64,000 nt of DNA from assembly GCA_963789015.1 (NCBI GenBank), contig CAWBIU010000002.1, forward strand, positions 248,001 to 312,000. The letters run 5' to 3'. Both the position numbers and the translations under genes were made by a program. The DNA is from JAOPZW01 sp963789015. Its GTDB lineage: Bacteria; Actinomycetota; Thermoleophilia; Solirubrobacterales; Solirubrobacteraceae. The notes beneath the pieces are model-generated. The model saw only the letters and a program-made list of their open reading frames with translations. It was not told the origin of the DNA and searched no databases. Every line of letters begins with the position of its first letter. The first letter of the stretch is position 1. Of the stretch, positions 43,181 through 53,488 are shown piece by piece.

Positions 43181-44629
43181 ATGGTCACGGATCGACCGAG
43201 CGGAAGCGTGGCATCGGGGGGTGCCACGGTGGCCTCGGGGGGTGCCACCGCGAGGGTCGGCGCCGCCTGCAAGGCGGTCGTCGACCGTCTCGCGGCGGCC
43301 GATCCGGCGCTGGTCCCGAGCGTCTGGCTCGAACGCGGCGGCCGCCTGCGGTGCATGGCGGTCAGCGGGATCTGGCACGCGCGCGACGGCATCCCGACCA
43401 CCGCGGGGGCCGTCGGCCGCGCGTTCACGTCCGGCGCCCGGATCGTCACGGGCGCCGAGGGCGACGGCACGATCAGCGGCGGAGCGCATGGACGCATCTG
43501 CGTGCCGCTGCGCTCGCGCGGCGCGGTCGTCGGCGTGCTCGACGTGCGCGTCGACCGCGAGCCGCACGACGACGACGCCGAGCGCGTCCGCCGCGCCGCG
43601 GCCGGCCTGGCCGCGCGCATCACCGCGCTCGGCGGCGCGCCGGCCGAGTCGTCGGCCCAGCGCCTGCTGCGCCACGTCGCGCGCCTGGCCGAGCTCGAGG
43701 ACGCCGCGGCGATCGCCGAGGGCATCCTCACCGCCGCGCTCGACCTCGTCCCGGTCGACTCGGGTGTCGTCGTGCGCCGCGGCGACGGCGGCGCGCTCGA
43801 ACCCTCGTGCGGCGCGGGCCCGCTGGCGCGGCCGATCGCGGCCACGCCGCCCGCCGGGCTGGACCTGCTCGCCGGCGCCGTCCGCCACGCCACCTCGTGC
43901 TTCACGCTCGGCGCGACCCGCGACGACGCGCCCGCGCCGCTCGCCGCGCTGCAAAGCCACGGCGCCCAGGCGCTCGTCGCCGTCGGCCTCGTCACGCACG
44001 GCGACCTCGAGGGCATGCTGCTGCTCGCCTCGCGGGCGCCCGTCGAGCTGTCCAGCGACGACGTCGAGCTGCTCGAGCTGCTCGCCGCGCAGGCGGCCAG
44101 CCTGCTGCGCACCGCCGACCTCGTCCGCTCGCTGCGCGAGCGCGCCGCCACCGACCCGCTCACCGGGCTCGGTCACCACCGCACCTTCCACGAGTCGCTG
44201 GCCGGCTCGCACCGGCGGCCGAGCACGGCGGTCGTCCTCGCGGACATCGACGGCTTCAAGCGCCTGAACGACACCTTCGGCCACCAGCACGGCGATCACG
44301 TCCTGCGCGGCGTCGCGGCCGCGATGGCGAGCGCGCTGCGCCGCGGCGACACGCTGTTCCGCATCGGCGGCGACGAGTTCGCCGCCCTATTGGCCGTCTC
44401 CGACGACGCCGAGGCGCTCGAGGCCGGCGAGCGGCTGCTCGCCGCCGTCCACGCCGCCGGCCTCGGCGTGACGATGTCGATCGGCGTCGCCGTTCCGCGC
44501 GACGACGACGAGTCGGACAGCGCGCTCCTGGCCCGCGCCGACCACGCGCTCTACCAGGTCAAGGACGCCGGCCGCGACGGGGTCGCGCTGGCCGGCGACG
44601 GCTCGCTGCCCGTCGCTCCCGCCGGTTGA
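43181..44629 (+). CDS. GAF-GAF-GGDEF diguanylate cyclase
   Basis: 482 residues, soluble. Two GAF-like sensor regions (about 20-150 and 160-300) are followed by a GGDEF domain that makes cyclic di-GMP from GTP. It has VLADIDGFKRLNDTFGHQHG (metal and substrate residues) and the intact active site RIGGDEFAAL. Arg-Arg-Gly-Asp five residues before GGDEF fits the RxxD product-inhibition site. DPLTGLGHHRTFHE opens the domain. The N-terminus repeats SGGATVASGGATA, encoded by a short direct repeat. A sigma-28-like promoter upstream links it to motility. Confidence 0.9.
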   Translation: MVTDRPSGSVASGGATVASGGATARVGAACKAVVDRLAAADPALVPSVWLERGGRLRCMAVSGIWHARDGIPTTAGAVGRAFTSGARIVTGAEGDGTISGGAHGRICVPLRSRGAVVGVLDVRVDREPHDDDAERVRRAAAGLAARITALGGAPAESSAQRLLRHVARLAELEDAAAIAEGILTAALDLVPVDSGVVVRRGDGGALEPSCGAGPLARPIAATPPAGLDLLAGAVRHATSCFTLGATRDDAPAPLAALQSHGAQALVAVGLVTHGDLEGMLLLASRAPVELSSDDVELLELLAAQAASLLRTADLVRSLRERAATDPLTGLGHHRTFHESLAGSHRRPSTAVVLADIDGFKRLNDTFGHQHGDHVLRGVAAAMASALRRGDTLFRIGGDEFAALLAVSDDAEALEAGERLLAAVHAAGLGVTMSIGVAVPRDDDESDSALLARADHALYQVKDAGRDGVALAGDGSLPVAPAG

Positions 44630-44653
44630 GCGTCCGGCGCATCCGGCCCGCCC

Positions 44654-44659
44654 TATCCT
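44654..44659 (+). promoter_or_regulatory. -10 hexamer TATCCT for lepA
   Basis: TATCCT ends 7 bases before the GTG at 44667. Confidence 0.5.
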
Positions 44660-44666
44660 GATCGCG

Positions 44667-46478
<1,812 letters not shown>

Positions 46479-46509
46479 GCCGCCGCCCCGCCCGGAAGGT
46501 CCGAGCCCG

Positions 46510-46944
46510 TCAGCTGTCGAGCGTGGCGTCCACCGATATGTCGACGTTGCCCTTCAGCGCGCCCGACACCGGGCAGCCGGCGTTGGCCGCCTCGATAGCG
46601 CTGTCGAGCCCGGCCTGGTCAAGGCCCGGCACGCGTGCGCGCACGACGAGCTTCGACGTCGTGACGCCCTCGCCCGGGACGAACGTGACCGTGGCGGTGA
46701 CGTCGAGGCGCTCGGGCGTGTTGCCGGCCTCGCCGAGCACGAGCGAGAGGGCCATCGAGTAGCACGAGCTGTGCGCGCCGGCGATCAGCTCCTCCGGGCT
46801 GGTCTGCCCGTTCGAGCGCTCCGTGCGCGACGCCCAGGTGACGGGCAGTTCCCCGCCGACCCCGCTGGACTGCAGGTTGAGCGTGCCCTTGCCCTTGGCC
46901 AGGCCGCCCTCCCAGACCGTGTTGGCGGTGCGATCAGCTGCCAT
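46510..46944 (-). CDS. OsmC/Ohr-family peroxide-reducing protein
   Basis: 144 residues. The two redox cysteines are in AHSSCYSMAL and NAGCPVSGAL, with the substrate-side Glu in SPEELIAGAH. The WEGGLAKGKGTL start and NGQTSPEEL fit the OsmC subgroup more than Ohr. It reduces organic hydroperoxides using thiols. GAGGAGG a few bases upstream is one of the best ribosome sites in the window, so its message has a true leader. Convergent with lepA. Confidence 0.9.
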   Translation of the reverse strand: MAADRTANTVWEGGLAKGKGTLNLQSSGVGGELPVTWASRTERSNGQTSPEELIAGAHSSCYSMALSLVLGEAGNTPERLDVTATVTFVPGEGVTTSKLVVRARVPGLDQAGLDSAIEAANAGCPVSGALKGNVDISVDATLDS

Positions 46945-46984
46945 CGGTTCCTCCTCGAAATCGTTCCCGCGGGCAGTATGGCGC

Positions 46985-47446
46985 CTACTCCCCGAGGACC
47001 TTGATGACCAGGCGCTTGGGTCGCCCGCCGTCGAACTCGGCGTAGAAGACCGCCTGCCACGGCCCGAGGTCGAGGCGTCCCTCCGTGATCGGGAGGACGA
47101 CCTGGTGGTGGACGAGCAGGTTCTTCCAGTGCGCGTCGCCGTTGTCCTCGCCGCCGCGGTGGTGGCGGAAGTCGCCGGGGTCGGGGCCGAGCGCGGCGGC
47201 GACGTCGTTGGCCGGCGCCTTCCAGGACGGCGGCGCGAGCTTGTCGAGCCACTCGAGCGTGTCCTCGAGGATCCCCGGCTCGTCGTCGTTGACCCACACG
47301 CCGGCCGTGATGTGCATCGCGCTGACGAGCACCATCCCCTCGGTCACGCCGGACTCGTCGACCGTCGCCTGGACCTCGTCGGTGATGCGCACGAACTGGC
47401 GGCGCTCGGGCGTCTGGAACGTCAGGTACCGCGTGTGCGAAGGCAT
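46985..47446 (-). CDS. YjbQ/UPF0047 family protein
   Basis: 153 residues from ATG 47446. AMHITAGVWVNDDEPGILED, FRHHRGGEDNGDAHWKNLLV and GPWQAVFYAEFDGGRPKRL are the conserved strands of the YjbQ (UPF0047) trimeric barrel family. Some members show weak thiamine-phosphate synthase activity, though the true role is unsettled. The frame is open upstream, but this start fits the family. It lies 40 bases before the osmC-like gene in the same direction and is divergent from the reductase at 47495. Confidence 0.88.
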   Translation of the reverse strand: MPSHTRYLTFQTPERRQFVRITDEVQATVDESGVTEGMVLVSAMHITAGVWVNDDEPGILEDTLEWLDKLAPPSWKAPANDVAAALGPDPGDFRHHRGGEDNGDAHWKNLLVHHQVVLPITEGRLDLGPWQAVFYAEFDGGRPKRLVIKVLGE

Positions 47447-47494
47447 GTGCGGCAGCAAAGCACGCCGTCCGCGCAGCCGAGATGATGCGCCGCC

Positions 47495-48277
47495 ATGGAA
47501 CTCGGATTGCGCGACAAGGTGTGCGTCGTCACCGGGGCGAGCCGCGGGATCGGGCTGGAGACGAGCCGCCGGCTGGCCGACGAGGGGGCGAAGGTGCTGA
47601 TGGTCGCCCGCGGCGCCGAGCGCCTCGCCGAGGCGGCGGAGGCGATCGGCGCCGAGTACCTCGCCGCCGACGTCACCGACCCGGAGGTCGACGAGCGCGT
47701 GGTGGCCACGTGCGCCGAGCAGATGGGCGGCATCGACGTGCTCGTCAACAACGCCGGGACGAGCTTCGCCAGACCGCTCGAGGAGCTCTCCGACGAGGAC
47801 TGGCAGGCCCAGTGGGAGCTCAACGTGATGGCGCCGATGCGCCTCATGCTCGCCGCGGCGCCGCGGATGGCCGCGCGCGGCGGCGGGCGGATCGTCAACG
47901 TGACGTCGAGCTCGGGCAAGCGGCCGTCGCAGACGAACGCCGCCTACTCGGTCGCCAAGGCCGCCCAGCTCTCGCTCTCGCGCGTGTTCGCCGACCGCTA
48001 CGCGGCCGACGGCGTGCTCGTCAACGCGGTCGCGCCCGGGGCCGTGGCCTCCGAGCTGTGGACGGAGGAGGGCGGGCTGGCCGACCAGACGGCACGGGTC
48101 AAGGGCGTCACGCGCGAGGAGGCGCTCGCCGCCCAGGCCGCGAAGGTCCCGCTCGGGCGCCTGGCCGACCCGGGCGAGATCGCGGACGTGATCGTGTTCC
48201 TGTGCAGCGAGCGCGCGAGCACCGTCACCGGCGCCGCGTGGTCGGCCGACGGCGGCGCGGTCGCGATCATCGTGTGA
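47495..48277 (+). CDS. Short-chain dehydrogenase (FabG-like)
   Basis: 260 residues. VCVVTGASRGIGLETSRRLA is the NAD(P) motif, LVNNAGTSFARP the core, NVTSSSGKRPSQTNAAYSVAK the Ser-Tyr-Lys catalytic set; it ends ASTVTGAAWSADGGAVAII. Resembles 3-oxoacyl-ACP reductases. Followed 24 bases later by two hydratase-fold genes, suggesting reduction and dehydration of the same 3-oxoacyl or polyketide-like substrate. GATGAT at 47481-47486 is a weak -10 candidate. Confidence 0.88.
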   Translation: MELGLRDKVCVVTGASRGIGLETSRRLADEGAKVLMVARGAERLAEAAEAIGAEYLAADVTDPEVDERVVATCAEQMGGIDVLVNNAGTSFARPLEELSDEDWQAQWELNVMAPMRLMLAAAPRMAARGGGRIVNVTSSSGKRPSQTNAAYSVAKAAQLSLSRVFADRYAADGVLVNAVAPGAVASELWTEEGGLADQTARVKGVTREEALAAQAAKVPLGRLADPGEIADVIVFLCSERASTVTGAAWSADGGAVAIIV

Positions 48278-48287
48278 GGGCCCCATC

Positions 48288-48293
48288 TAGGAT
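48288..48293 (+). promoter_or_regulatory. -10 hexamer TAGGAT for the HadA-like gene
   Basis: TAGGAT ends 8 bases before the ATG at 48302. Confidence 0.45.
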
Positions 48294-48301
48294 GCGCCGC
48301 G

Positions 48302-48745
48302 ATGGCCGTGGCCACCGACCTGATCGGCAAGACCTACCCGCCGTCCACCTACGCGGTCGGGCGCGAGAAGATCCGCGAGTTCGCGCTCGCCACGGGCGAG
48401 TCGGAGCCGCTGCACCTCGACCTGAGCGCCGCCCACCACGCGGGCTTCCGCGACCTCGTCGCGCCGCCCATGTTCTGCGTCGTCTACGCCGGGGCGGCGA
48501 TCCGCCCCGCGCTGTTCGACCCGGAGGTGGGGATCGAGTTCTCGCGCCTCGTGCACGGCGGGCAGCAGTTCACGTGGGGCCCGCTCGTCGTCGCCGGCGA
48601 CGAGATCTCGACGACGGTCACGCTGACCGACATCTCCTCGCGCGGGCCGATGGGCTTCTACGTCTTCGAGACGGTGTCGGCGAACGCGGCCGGGGAGACG
48701 GTGTGCACGGGCGTGTGGACGAACATCGTGCGGGGCGAGGGATGA
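48302..48745 (+). CDS. MaoC-like dehydratase, HadA-type half
   Basis: 147 residues, hot-dog fold. It has the N-terminal FAS1-like dehydratase layout seen in mycobacterial HadA: GKTYPPSTYAVGREKIREFA, then DLVAPPMFCVVYAG and LVHGGQQFTWGPLVVAGDEI. Like HadA, it lacks the G-D-x-N-P-x-H catalytic motif and should work only with a partner. That partner is encoded next, overlapping by 4 bases (ATGA). Acyl-chain length preference cannot be read. Confidence 0.87.
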   Translation: MAVATDLIGKTYPPSTYAVGREKIREFALATGESEPLHLDLSAAHHAGFRDLVAPPMFCVVYAGAAIRPALFDPEVGIEFSRLVHGGQQFTWGPLVVAGDEISTTVTLTDISSRGPMGFYVFETVSANAAGETVCTGVWTNIVRGEG

Positions 48746-49125
48746 AGCCCGGCGACACACTGCCCGAGCTGCGGGTCACGCCCGACCGGTACCTGACCGC
48801 GCGTTACGCGGGCGCCTCGGGCGACTTCAACCCGATCCACCTCGACGACGACTTCGCGCGCGACGTCGGGCTGCCGGGCAAGATCCTCCATGGCCTGTGG
48901 ACGATGGCCCAGGTCGCCCGCGCGCACACCGAGGCGGCGGGCGGCCCGGCGGCGCTGCGGCGCCTGGACGTCACCTTCCGCGGCATGGGCGTCCCCGAGC
49001 ACGAGGTCACGGTCACCGCAACGGTGGCCGAGGTCCGCGACGGCACCGCGATCGTCCACGCGGTGGCCGAGCAGGACGGGCGCGCGATCATCCGCAACGC
49101 CGAGGCGGAGCTCGCCACCGGGTAG
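48742..49125 (+). CDS. MaoC-like dehydratase, HadB-type catalytic half
   Basis: 127 residues. The hydratase-2 motif ARYAGASGDFNPIHLDDDFA carries the catalytic Asp and His, followed by GLPGKILHGLWTMAQVARA. The pair with the preceding subunit mirrors HadA-HadB, the (3R)-hydroxyacyl-ACP dehydratase of type II fatty acid synthesis. The start overlaps the upstream stop. With the reductase at 47495 it would form a two-step reduction/dehydration unit. Confidence 0.88.
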   Translation: MKPGDTLPELRVTPDRYLTARYAGASGDFNPIHLDDDFARDVGLPGKILHGLWTMAQVARAHTEAAGGPAALRRLDVTFRGMGVPEHEVTVTATVAEVRDGTAIVHAVAEQDGRAIIRNAEAELATG

Positions 49126-49148
49126 CCCGGGCGCCGCCGGGCGCCTCC

Positions 49149-49154
49149 TACAAT
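49149..49154 (+). promoter_or_regulatory. -10 hexamer TACAAT for hrcA
   Basis: TACAAT ends 7 bases before the GTG at 49162 and is among the closest matches to TATAAT in the window. No CIRCE inverted repeat is present around it. Confidence 0.55.
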
Positions 49155-49161
49155 CGAGGGG

Positions 49162-50184
49162 GTGCTCTCGCCCCGCCAAGAGCTGATCCTGAGCAAGGTC
49201 GTCGAGTCGCACTCGGCGACCGGCCAGCCCGTGGGCTCCAAGGCGCTGGCCACCGATCCGGAGATCACCGCCGGCCCGTCGACGATTCGCAACGAGCTCG
49301 CGCTGCTCGAGGAGCAGGGCCTGCTCGCGCACCCGCACACGAGCGCCGGCCGCGTGCCCACCGACGCGGGCCACCGCTTCTACGTCGACCGCCTGCTCGG
49401 CGGGCGCGACATCGTCCCGCGCGATCGCGCGCTGAACCTGCAGCTCATGCGGCGCGAGGTCGACGAGGCGATGCGCGAGACGACCGAGACGCTGTCGCAG
49501 GTCACGAACCTGCTGGCGATCGTCTCGGCGCCGCCGCTGGACACCTCGACGGTCCGCCACATCGAGGTCCTGCCGCTGCAGCCGAAGGTCGTGATGGTCG
49601 TCGTGATCACCTCGACCGGCGGCGTCTCCAAGCGCGTGTTCACCTTCGACCGCCCCGTCGACGCCGGCATCGCGCAATGGGCGGCCGAGTACCTCAACGA
49701 GCGCCTGGCCGGGATGGGCCTGGGCGCGCGGATGCTCCACTCGCGGCTCGCCGACCCGTCGCTGAACCCGGTCGAGCAGGCCTTCCTCGACCGCCTGGCG
49801 CCGGCCTTCACCGAGCTCGCCGAGACGGCCGAGCACACGCTCTACGTCGACGGCGCGGCGCGCCTGCTCGGCGAGCACCGCTTCCAGGACCTGTCGCAGA
49901 TCAACGAGCTCATGCACGTGCTCGAGCGTCGTGTCGCGCTGCTCGGCGTGATGCGCGCGGCGCTGTCCGAGCGCGACGTGCTCGTGCGCATCGGCAGCGA
50001 GAACGAGCTGCCCGCGCTGCACTCGCTCGCGCTCGTCGCCGCGGGCTACGGTCTGCCCACCCGCAAGCTCGGCACGGTCTCGCTGATCGGCCCGGTGCGG
50101 ATGGACTACGCGGGCGCGATCTGTGTCGTGCGCGAGGCGGCGCTGCAGCTGTCGCGTTTCATCGAGGACGTCTACGAGGCCTGA
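49162..50184 (+). CDS. hrcA: Heat-shock repressor HrcA
   Basis: 340 residues from GTG 49162. The winged-helix N-terminus (LSPRQELILSKVVESHSATG, PSTIRNELALLEEQGLLAHP, HTSAGRVPTDAGHRFYVD) binds CIRCE operators of chaperone genes. The GAF-like sensor domain follows to the end (GTVSLIGPVRMDYAGAICVV). dnaJ begins one base after the stop. No CIRCE element is seen at this operon's own promoter, so its targets would be elsewhere. Confidence 0.95.
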   Translation: MLSPRQELILSKVVESHSATGQPVGSKALATDPEITAGPSTIRNELALLEEQGLLAHPHTSAGRVPTDAGHRFYVDRLLGGRDIVPRDRALNLQLMRREVDEAMRETTETLSQVTNLLAIVSAPPLDTSTVRHIEVLPLQPKVVMVVVITSTGGVSKRVFTFDRPVDAGIAQWAAEYLNERLAGMGLGARMLHSRLADPSLNPVEQAFLDRLAPAFTELAETAEHTLYVDGAARLLGEHRFQDLSQINELMHVLERRVALLGVMRAALSERDVLVRIGSENELPALHSLALVAAGYGLPTRKLGTVSLIGPVRMDYAGAICVVREAALQLSRFIEDVYEA

Positions 50185-50185
50185 G

Positions 50186-51319
50186 ATGGCGGACACCCGC
50201 CCCCGAGATCCCTACGAGGTTCTCGGCGTCCAGCGCGACGCCGACGAGACCCAGATCAAGAAGGCCTTCCGCAAGCTCGCCCGCGAGCTGCACCCGGACG
50301 TCAACCGCCACGATCCCGACGCCGAGGACAAGTTCAAGGAGGCCGCCGAGGCCTACGAGATCCTCAGCGACAGCGAGCGGCGCGCGACCTACGACCGCTA
50401 CGGACACGACGGCCTGCGCACCGGCGGCTACCAGCCCAACTTCGAGGGCTTCGGCTCGATCTCGGACCTCTTCGACGCGTTCTTCGGGGGCTTCGGCGGC
50501 GGCATGGGCGGCCGGCCCGCCGGCCCCGCGCAGGGGCGCGACCTCGCCGTGCAGGCCGAGGTCACGCTCGCCGACGCGGCATCGGGCACGAGCGTCGAGC
50601 TGAGCTTCGAGGCCGTCGACCTGTGCGAGCGCTGCAGCGGCAACGGCGCCGAGCCGGGCACGCCGATCGTCACGTGCGAGCGATGCGGCGGCGTCGGCGT
50701 CCTGCAGGCGGTCAGCCGCTCGGCCTTCGGCCAGGTCATGCGCCAGGTGCCGTGCGATGTCTGCGGCGGCGACGGCCGCATCGCCGAGCAGCCGTGCGAG
50801 CACTGCGACGGCCGCGGCCGCGAGGTCCGCCGCCGCTCCCTGCGCGTCGACATCCCGCCCGGGATCGCCGACGGCCAGCGGATCCGCATCAGCGGGCGCG
50901 GCCATGCCGGCGAGCGCGGCGGCCCGCCCGGCGATCTCTACGTGCTCGTGTCGATCGCGCCCGACGAGCGCTTCCTGCGCGACGGGGACGACCTCGTCAC
51001 CGTGCTCGACGTCCCCGCCCCGCTCGCCGCGCTGGGCACGACGATGCCCGTCGTCTCGCTCGACGGCGACCTCGAGGTCGACGTCAAGGCCGGCACCCAG
51101 CCCGGTGACGTGTTCACCCTGCGCGGCCACGGGATGCCTCGCCTGCGGCGCACGGGCAAGCGCGGGGACCTGCGCGTCGTCGCGAACGTCGTCGTGCCGC
51201 GCCGCCTGAACCGCGAGCAGCGCAAGTTGCTCGAGCAGCTCGCCGGCACGATGACCGAGGAGAACGTCCGCACGGACGAGTCGCTCGTCGGCAAGCTCAG
51301 GCGGCTCATCGGCGCATGA
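50186..51319 (+). CDS. dnaJ: Chaperone DnaJ
   Basis: 377 residues. J domain with His-Pro-Asp at 36-38 (ARELHPDVN), a Gly/Phe-rich region, and four zinc-finger repeats: CERCSGNG, CERCGGVG, CDVCGGDG and CEHCDGRG. The substrate domain has IPPGIADGQRIRISGRGHAG. It stimulates DnaK ATPase, but dnaK and grpE are not in the window, so this is probably a second, HrcA-linked DnaJ. The stop overlaps the prmA ATG (ATGA). Confidence 0.95.
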   Translation: MADTRPRDPYEVLGVQRDADETQIKKAFRKLARELHPDVNRHDPDAEDKFKEAAEAYEILSDSERRATYDRYGHDGLRTGGYQPNFEGFGSISDLFDAFFGGFGGGMGGRPAGPAQGRDLAVQAEVTLADAASGTSVELSFEAVDLCERCSGNGAEPGTPIVTCERCGGVGVLQAVSRSAFGQVMRQVPCDVCGGDGRIAEQPCEHCDGRGREVRRRSLRVDIPPGIADGQRIRISGRGHAGERGGPPGDLYVLVSIAPDERFLRDGDDLVTVLDVPAPLAALGTTMPVVSLDGDLEVDVKAGTQPGDVFTLRGHGMPRLRRTGKRGDLRVVANVVVPRRLNREQRKLLEQLAGTMTEENVRTDESLVGKLRRLIGA

Positions 51320-52149
51320 TCCGCCTGGCGCTGCGCGTACGCCGCGCGGACGCCGAGCTCGTCCTCGCCGAGCTGCTGACGCTCGCGCCGTCCGGCGTCG
51401 AGGAGGTCGACCGCGGCGACGTCGTCGAGTACGCCGTCTACGGGGCGCCGGGCGAGCTGCCCGCGCTGCCCGACCTGCGCGCGGCGGCGGGCGGCGCGTT
51501 CGTCGAGGTCGCCACCACCGAGGTGGCCGACGACTGGGCCGACCGCTGGCGCGTCTTCCACGAGCCGGTGACCGTGGGCGGGCGGCTGCACGTGCGCCCG
51601 CCGTGGGCGCCGCCGGCCCCGGACGGACTCGAGGACATCGTCATCGATCCGGGCCAGGCGTTCGGCACCGGCGCTCACGCGACGACCCGCCTGTGCCTCG
51701 AGCTGCTGCTCGACGTCGCCTCCGAGCACCACGGCGGCGCCGCGCTCGACCTCGGCTGCGGCTCCGGGGTGCTCGCGATCGCCGCCGCGCGGCTCGGATT
51801 CGCGCCCGTGCGCGGCGTCGACCACGACGATCTCGCGCTGCAGGCCACGCGCGCCAACGCCGCGGTCAACGGGGTGGACGTGGCCGTCGCGCGCCACGAC
51901 GTCGTCCGCGACGGCCCCGCGCCGGTCGCCCCCGTCGTACTGGCGAACCTGTTGGGCCCGCTGCTGCGCAGCCTGGCGCAGACCGGCTTCGCAGGCGGTG
52001 ATCCGCCGCGCGCGCTGATCGCCGGCGGACTGCTCGCCGAGGAGGCCGACGACGTCGCCGGCGCCTTCGCGCCGCTCGGGCTCCAGGAGCGCGAGCGCCG
52101 CCGCGAGGGCGAGTGGGCGGCCCTGCTGCTCGGCTCGCCCGCGCGGTAG
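51316..52149 (+). CDS. prmA: Ribosomal protein L11 methyltransferase
   Basis: 277 residues. The N-terminal recognition domain (LLTLAPSGVEEVDRGDVVEY) is followed by the SAM-binding domain with DPGQAFGTGAHATTRLCLEL and LDLGCGSGVLAIAAARLG. It also has VVLANLLGPLL in place of the usual D/N-x-x-x-N-I motif, with Asn retained. It trimethylates ribosomal protein L11. The dnaJ-prmA order is widespread. The stop TAG is part of the next gene's -10 hexamer. Confidence 0.92.
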   Translation: MIRLALRVRRADAELVLAELLTLAPSGVEEVDRGDVVEYAVYGAPGELPALPDLRAAAGGAFVEVATTEVADDWADRWRVFHEPVTVGGRLHVRPPWAPPAPDGLEDIVIDPGQAFGTGAHATTRLCLELLLDVASEHHGGAALDLGCGSGVLAIAAARLGFAPVRGVDHDDLALQATRANAAVNGVDVAVARHDVVRDGPAPVAPVVLANLLGPLLRSLAQTGFAGGDPPRALIAGGLLAEEADDVAGAFAPLGLQERERRREGEWAALLLGSPAR

Positions 52150-52152
52150 GTT
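52147..52152 (+). promoter_or_regulatory. -10 hexamer TAGGTT for the NDH-2-like gene
   Basis: TAGGTT begins with the prmA stop codon and ends 7 bases before the ATG at 52160. Confidence 0.45.
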
Positions 52153-52159
52153 CGGACGC

Positions 52160-53488
52160 ATGGCCTGGCATGTCGTCATCGCCGGAGGCGGCTTCGGCGG
52201 CTTCTACGCGGCACGCACCCTCGAGCGCGTGATGCCGCCGGCGAGCGTGCGGATCACGCTCGTCTCGGACGTCAACTTCATGCTCTACACCCCGCTGCTG
52301 CCCGGCGCGGCGGCGGGCACGCTGGAGCCGCGCCACGTCGTCGTCCCGCTGCGCGAGGCGCTGGACCGCACCGACCTGCGGATCGGCACCGTCCTCGATG
52401 CCGACCCGGATCGGAAGATCGTGCACGTGCAGTCGATCGAGGGCCATGACGAGGAGCTCTCCTACGACCACCTCATCGTCGCCGTCGGCTCGGTCTCGCG
52501 CACGCTGCCGGTCCCGGGGCTCGAGGAACACGGCATCGGGTTCAAGTCGCTGCCCGATGCGATCGAGCTGCGCAACCGCGTCCTGCGCACCCTCGAGGCG
52601 GCCGAGACGCTCGAGCACCCCGACGAGCGCGAGGCGTGGCTCACCTACGTGTTCGTGGGCGCGGGCTACGCCGGGCTGGAGGGCCTGGCCGAGCTGGCCG
52701 ACTTCGTCGCCGACGCGCTCGAGCGCTACCCGCGCGTCCGCACCCAGGGGGTGCGCTGGATCCTCGTCGAGGCGACCGAGCGCGTCATGCCCGAGATCTC
52801 GGCCGACCTCGCCGAGTTCGCCGTGCGCGAGCTGCGCGGGCGGGGCATCGAGATCCGCACGGAGACGACGCTCGAGAGCCTGACCGACACGGCGGCGACG
52901 CTCAGCGGGGGCGACGTGATCCCGACGCGGACGTGCGTCTGGACCGCCGGCGTGCGCCCGCATCCCGTCGTCGAGAAGCTCGGCCTGCCGCTGACCGACC
53001 GCGGGCGGATCGTCGTCGACGAGACGATGCGCGTGCAGGGTCGTGAGGACGTGTGGGCGGTCGGCGACGCCGCCGCCGTGCCCGACCCGGCCAAGAAGGG
53101 CCGGGATCCCACGCCGCCGACCTGCCAGCACGCGCTGCGCCAGGGCAGGCGCGTGGCCGAGAACGTCGCCGCGACCCTCGGCAGCGGCAAGGTGCGCCCG
53201 TTCACCTACAAGACGCGCGGCGTGTTCGTCGACATGGGCCAGGGCCAGGCGGTGGCGAGCACCATCGGGATCAAGTGGCGCGGGCGGCTCGCCTGGATGC
53301 TGGCGCGCTCGTACCACCTGGCGATGATGCCGGGCTTCAAGCGCAAGCTGCGACTGCTCGTGGACTGGAACGTCCAGCTGCTGTTCGGGCGCGACCTGTC
53401 CGAGCTCGGCCGCCTCGGCCACGCTGCGTCGCTCGGCGATCCGTCGACGGCGGGCGGCACGAAGGCCGGCGAGCGCCCGACCGTCTGA
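52160..53488 (+). CDS. Type II NADH dehydrogenase-like flavoprotein
   Basis: 442 residues. FAD site VVIAGGGFGGFYAARTLE (about 5-22), NADH site TYVFVGAGYAGLEGLAELAD, and the second FAD motif DVWAVGDAAAVPDP. TCQHALRQGRRVAENVAATL and the C-terminal amphipathic segment ending with MMPGFKRKLRLLVDWNVQLL fit NDH-2, which passes electrons from NADH to membrane quinone without pumping protons. It is probably the respiratory enzyme, but related sulfide or other quinone reductases cannot be fully excluded. Followed with a one-base overlap by another flavoenzyme. Confidence 0.86.
   Translation: MAWHVVIAGGGFGGFYAARTLERVMPPASVRITLVSDVNFMLYTPLLPGAAAGTLEPRHVVVPLREALDRTDLRIGTVLDADPDRKIVHVQSIEGHDEELSYDHLIVAVGSVSRTLPVPGLEEHGIGFKSLPDAIELRNRVLRTLEAAETLEHPDEREAWLTYVFVGAGYAGLEGLAELADFVADALERYPRVRTQGVRWILVEATERVMPEISADLAEFAVRELRGRGIEIRTETTLESLTDTAATLSGGDVIPTRTCVWTAGVRPHPVVEKLGLPLTDRGRIVVDETMRVQGREDVWAVGDAAAVPDPAKKGRDPTPPTCQHALRQGRRVAENVAATLGSGKVRPFTYKTRGVFVDMGQGQAVASTIGIKWRGRLAWMLARSYHLAMMPGFKRKLRLLVDWNVQLLFGRDLSELGRLGHAASLGDPSTAGGTKAGERPTV

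Noticed and set aside
49126..49161. Possible CIRCE operator upstream of hrcA.
   Set aside because: Only a GC-rich GGCGCC-type repeat is present; the TTAGCACTC/GAGTGCTAA arms are absent.
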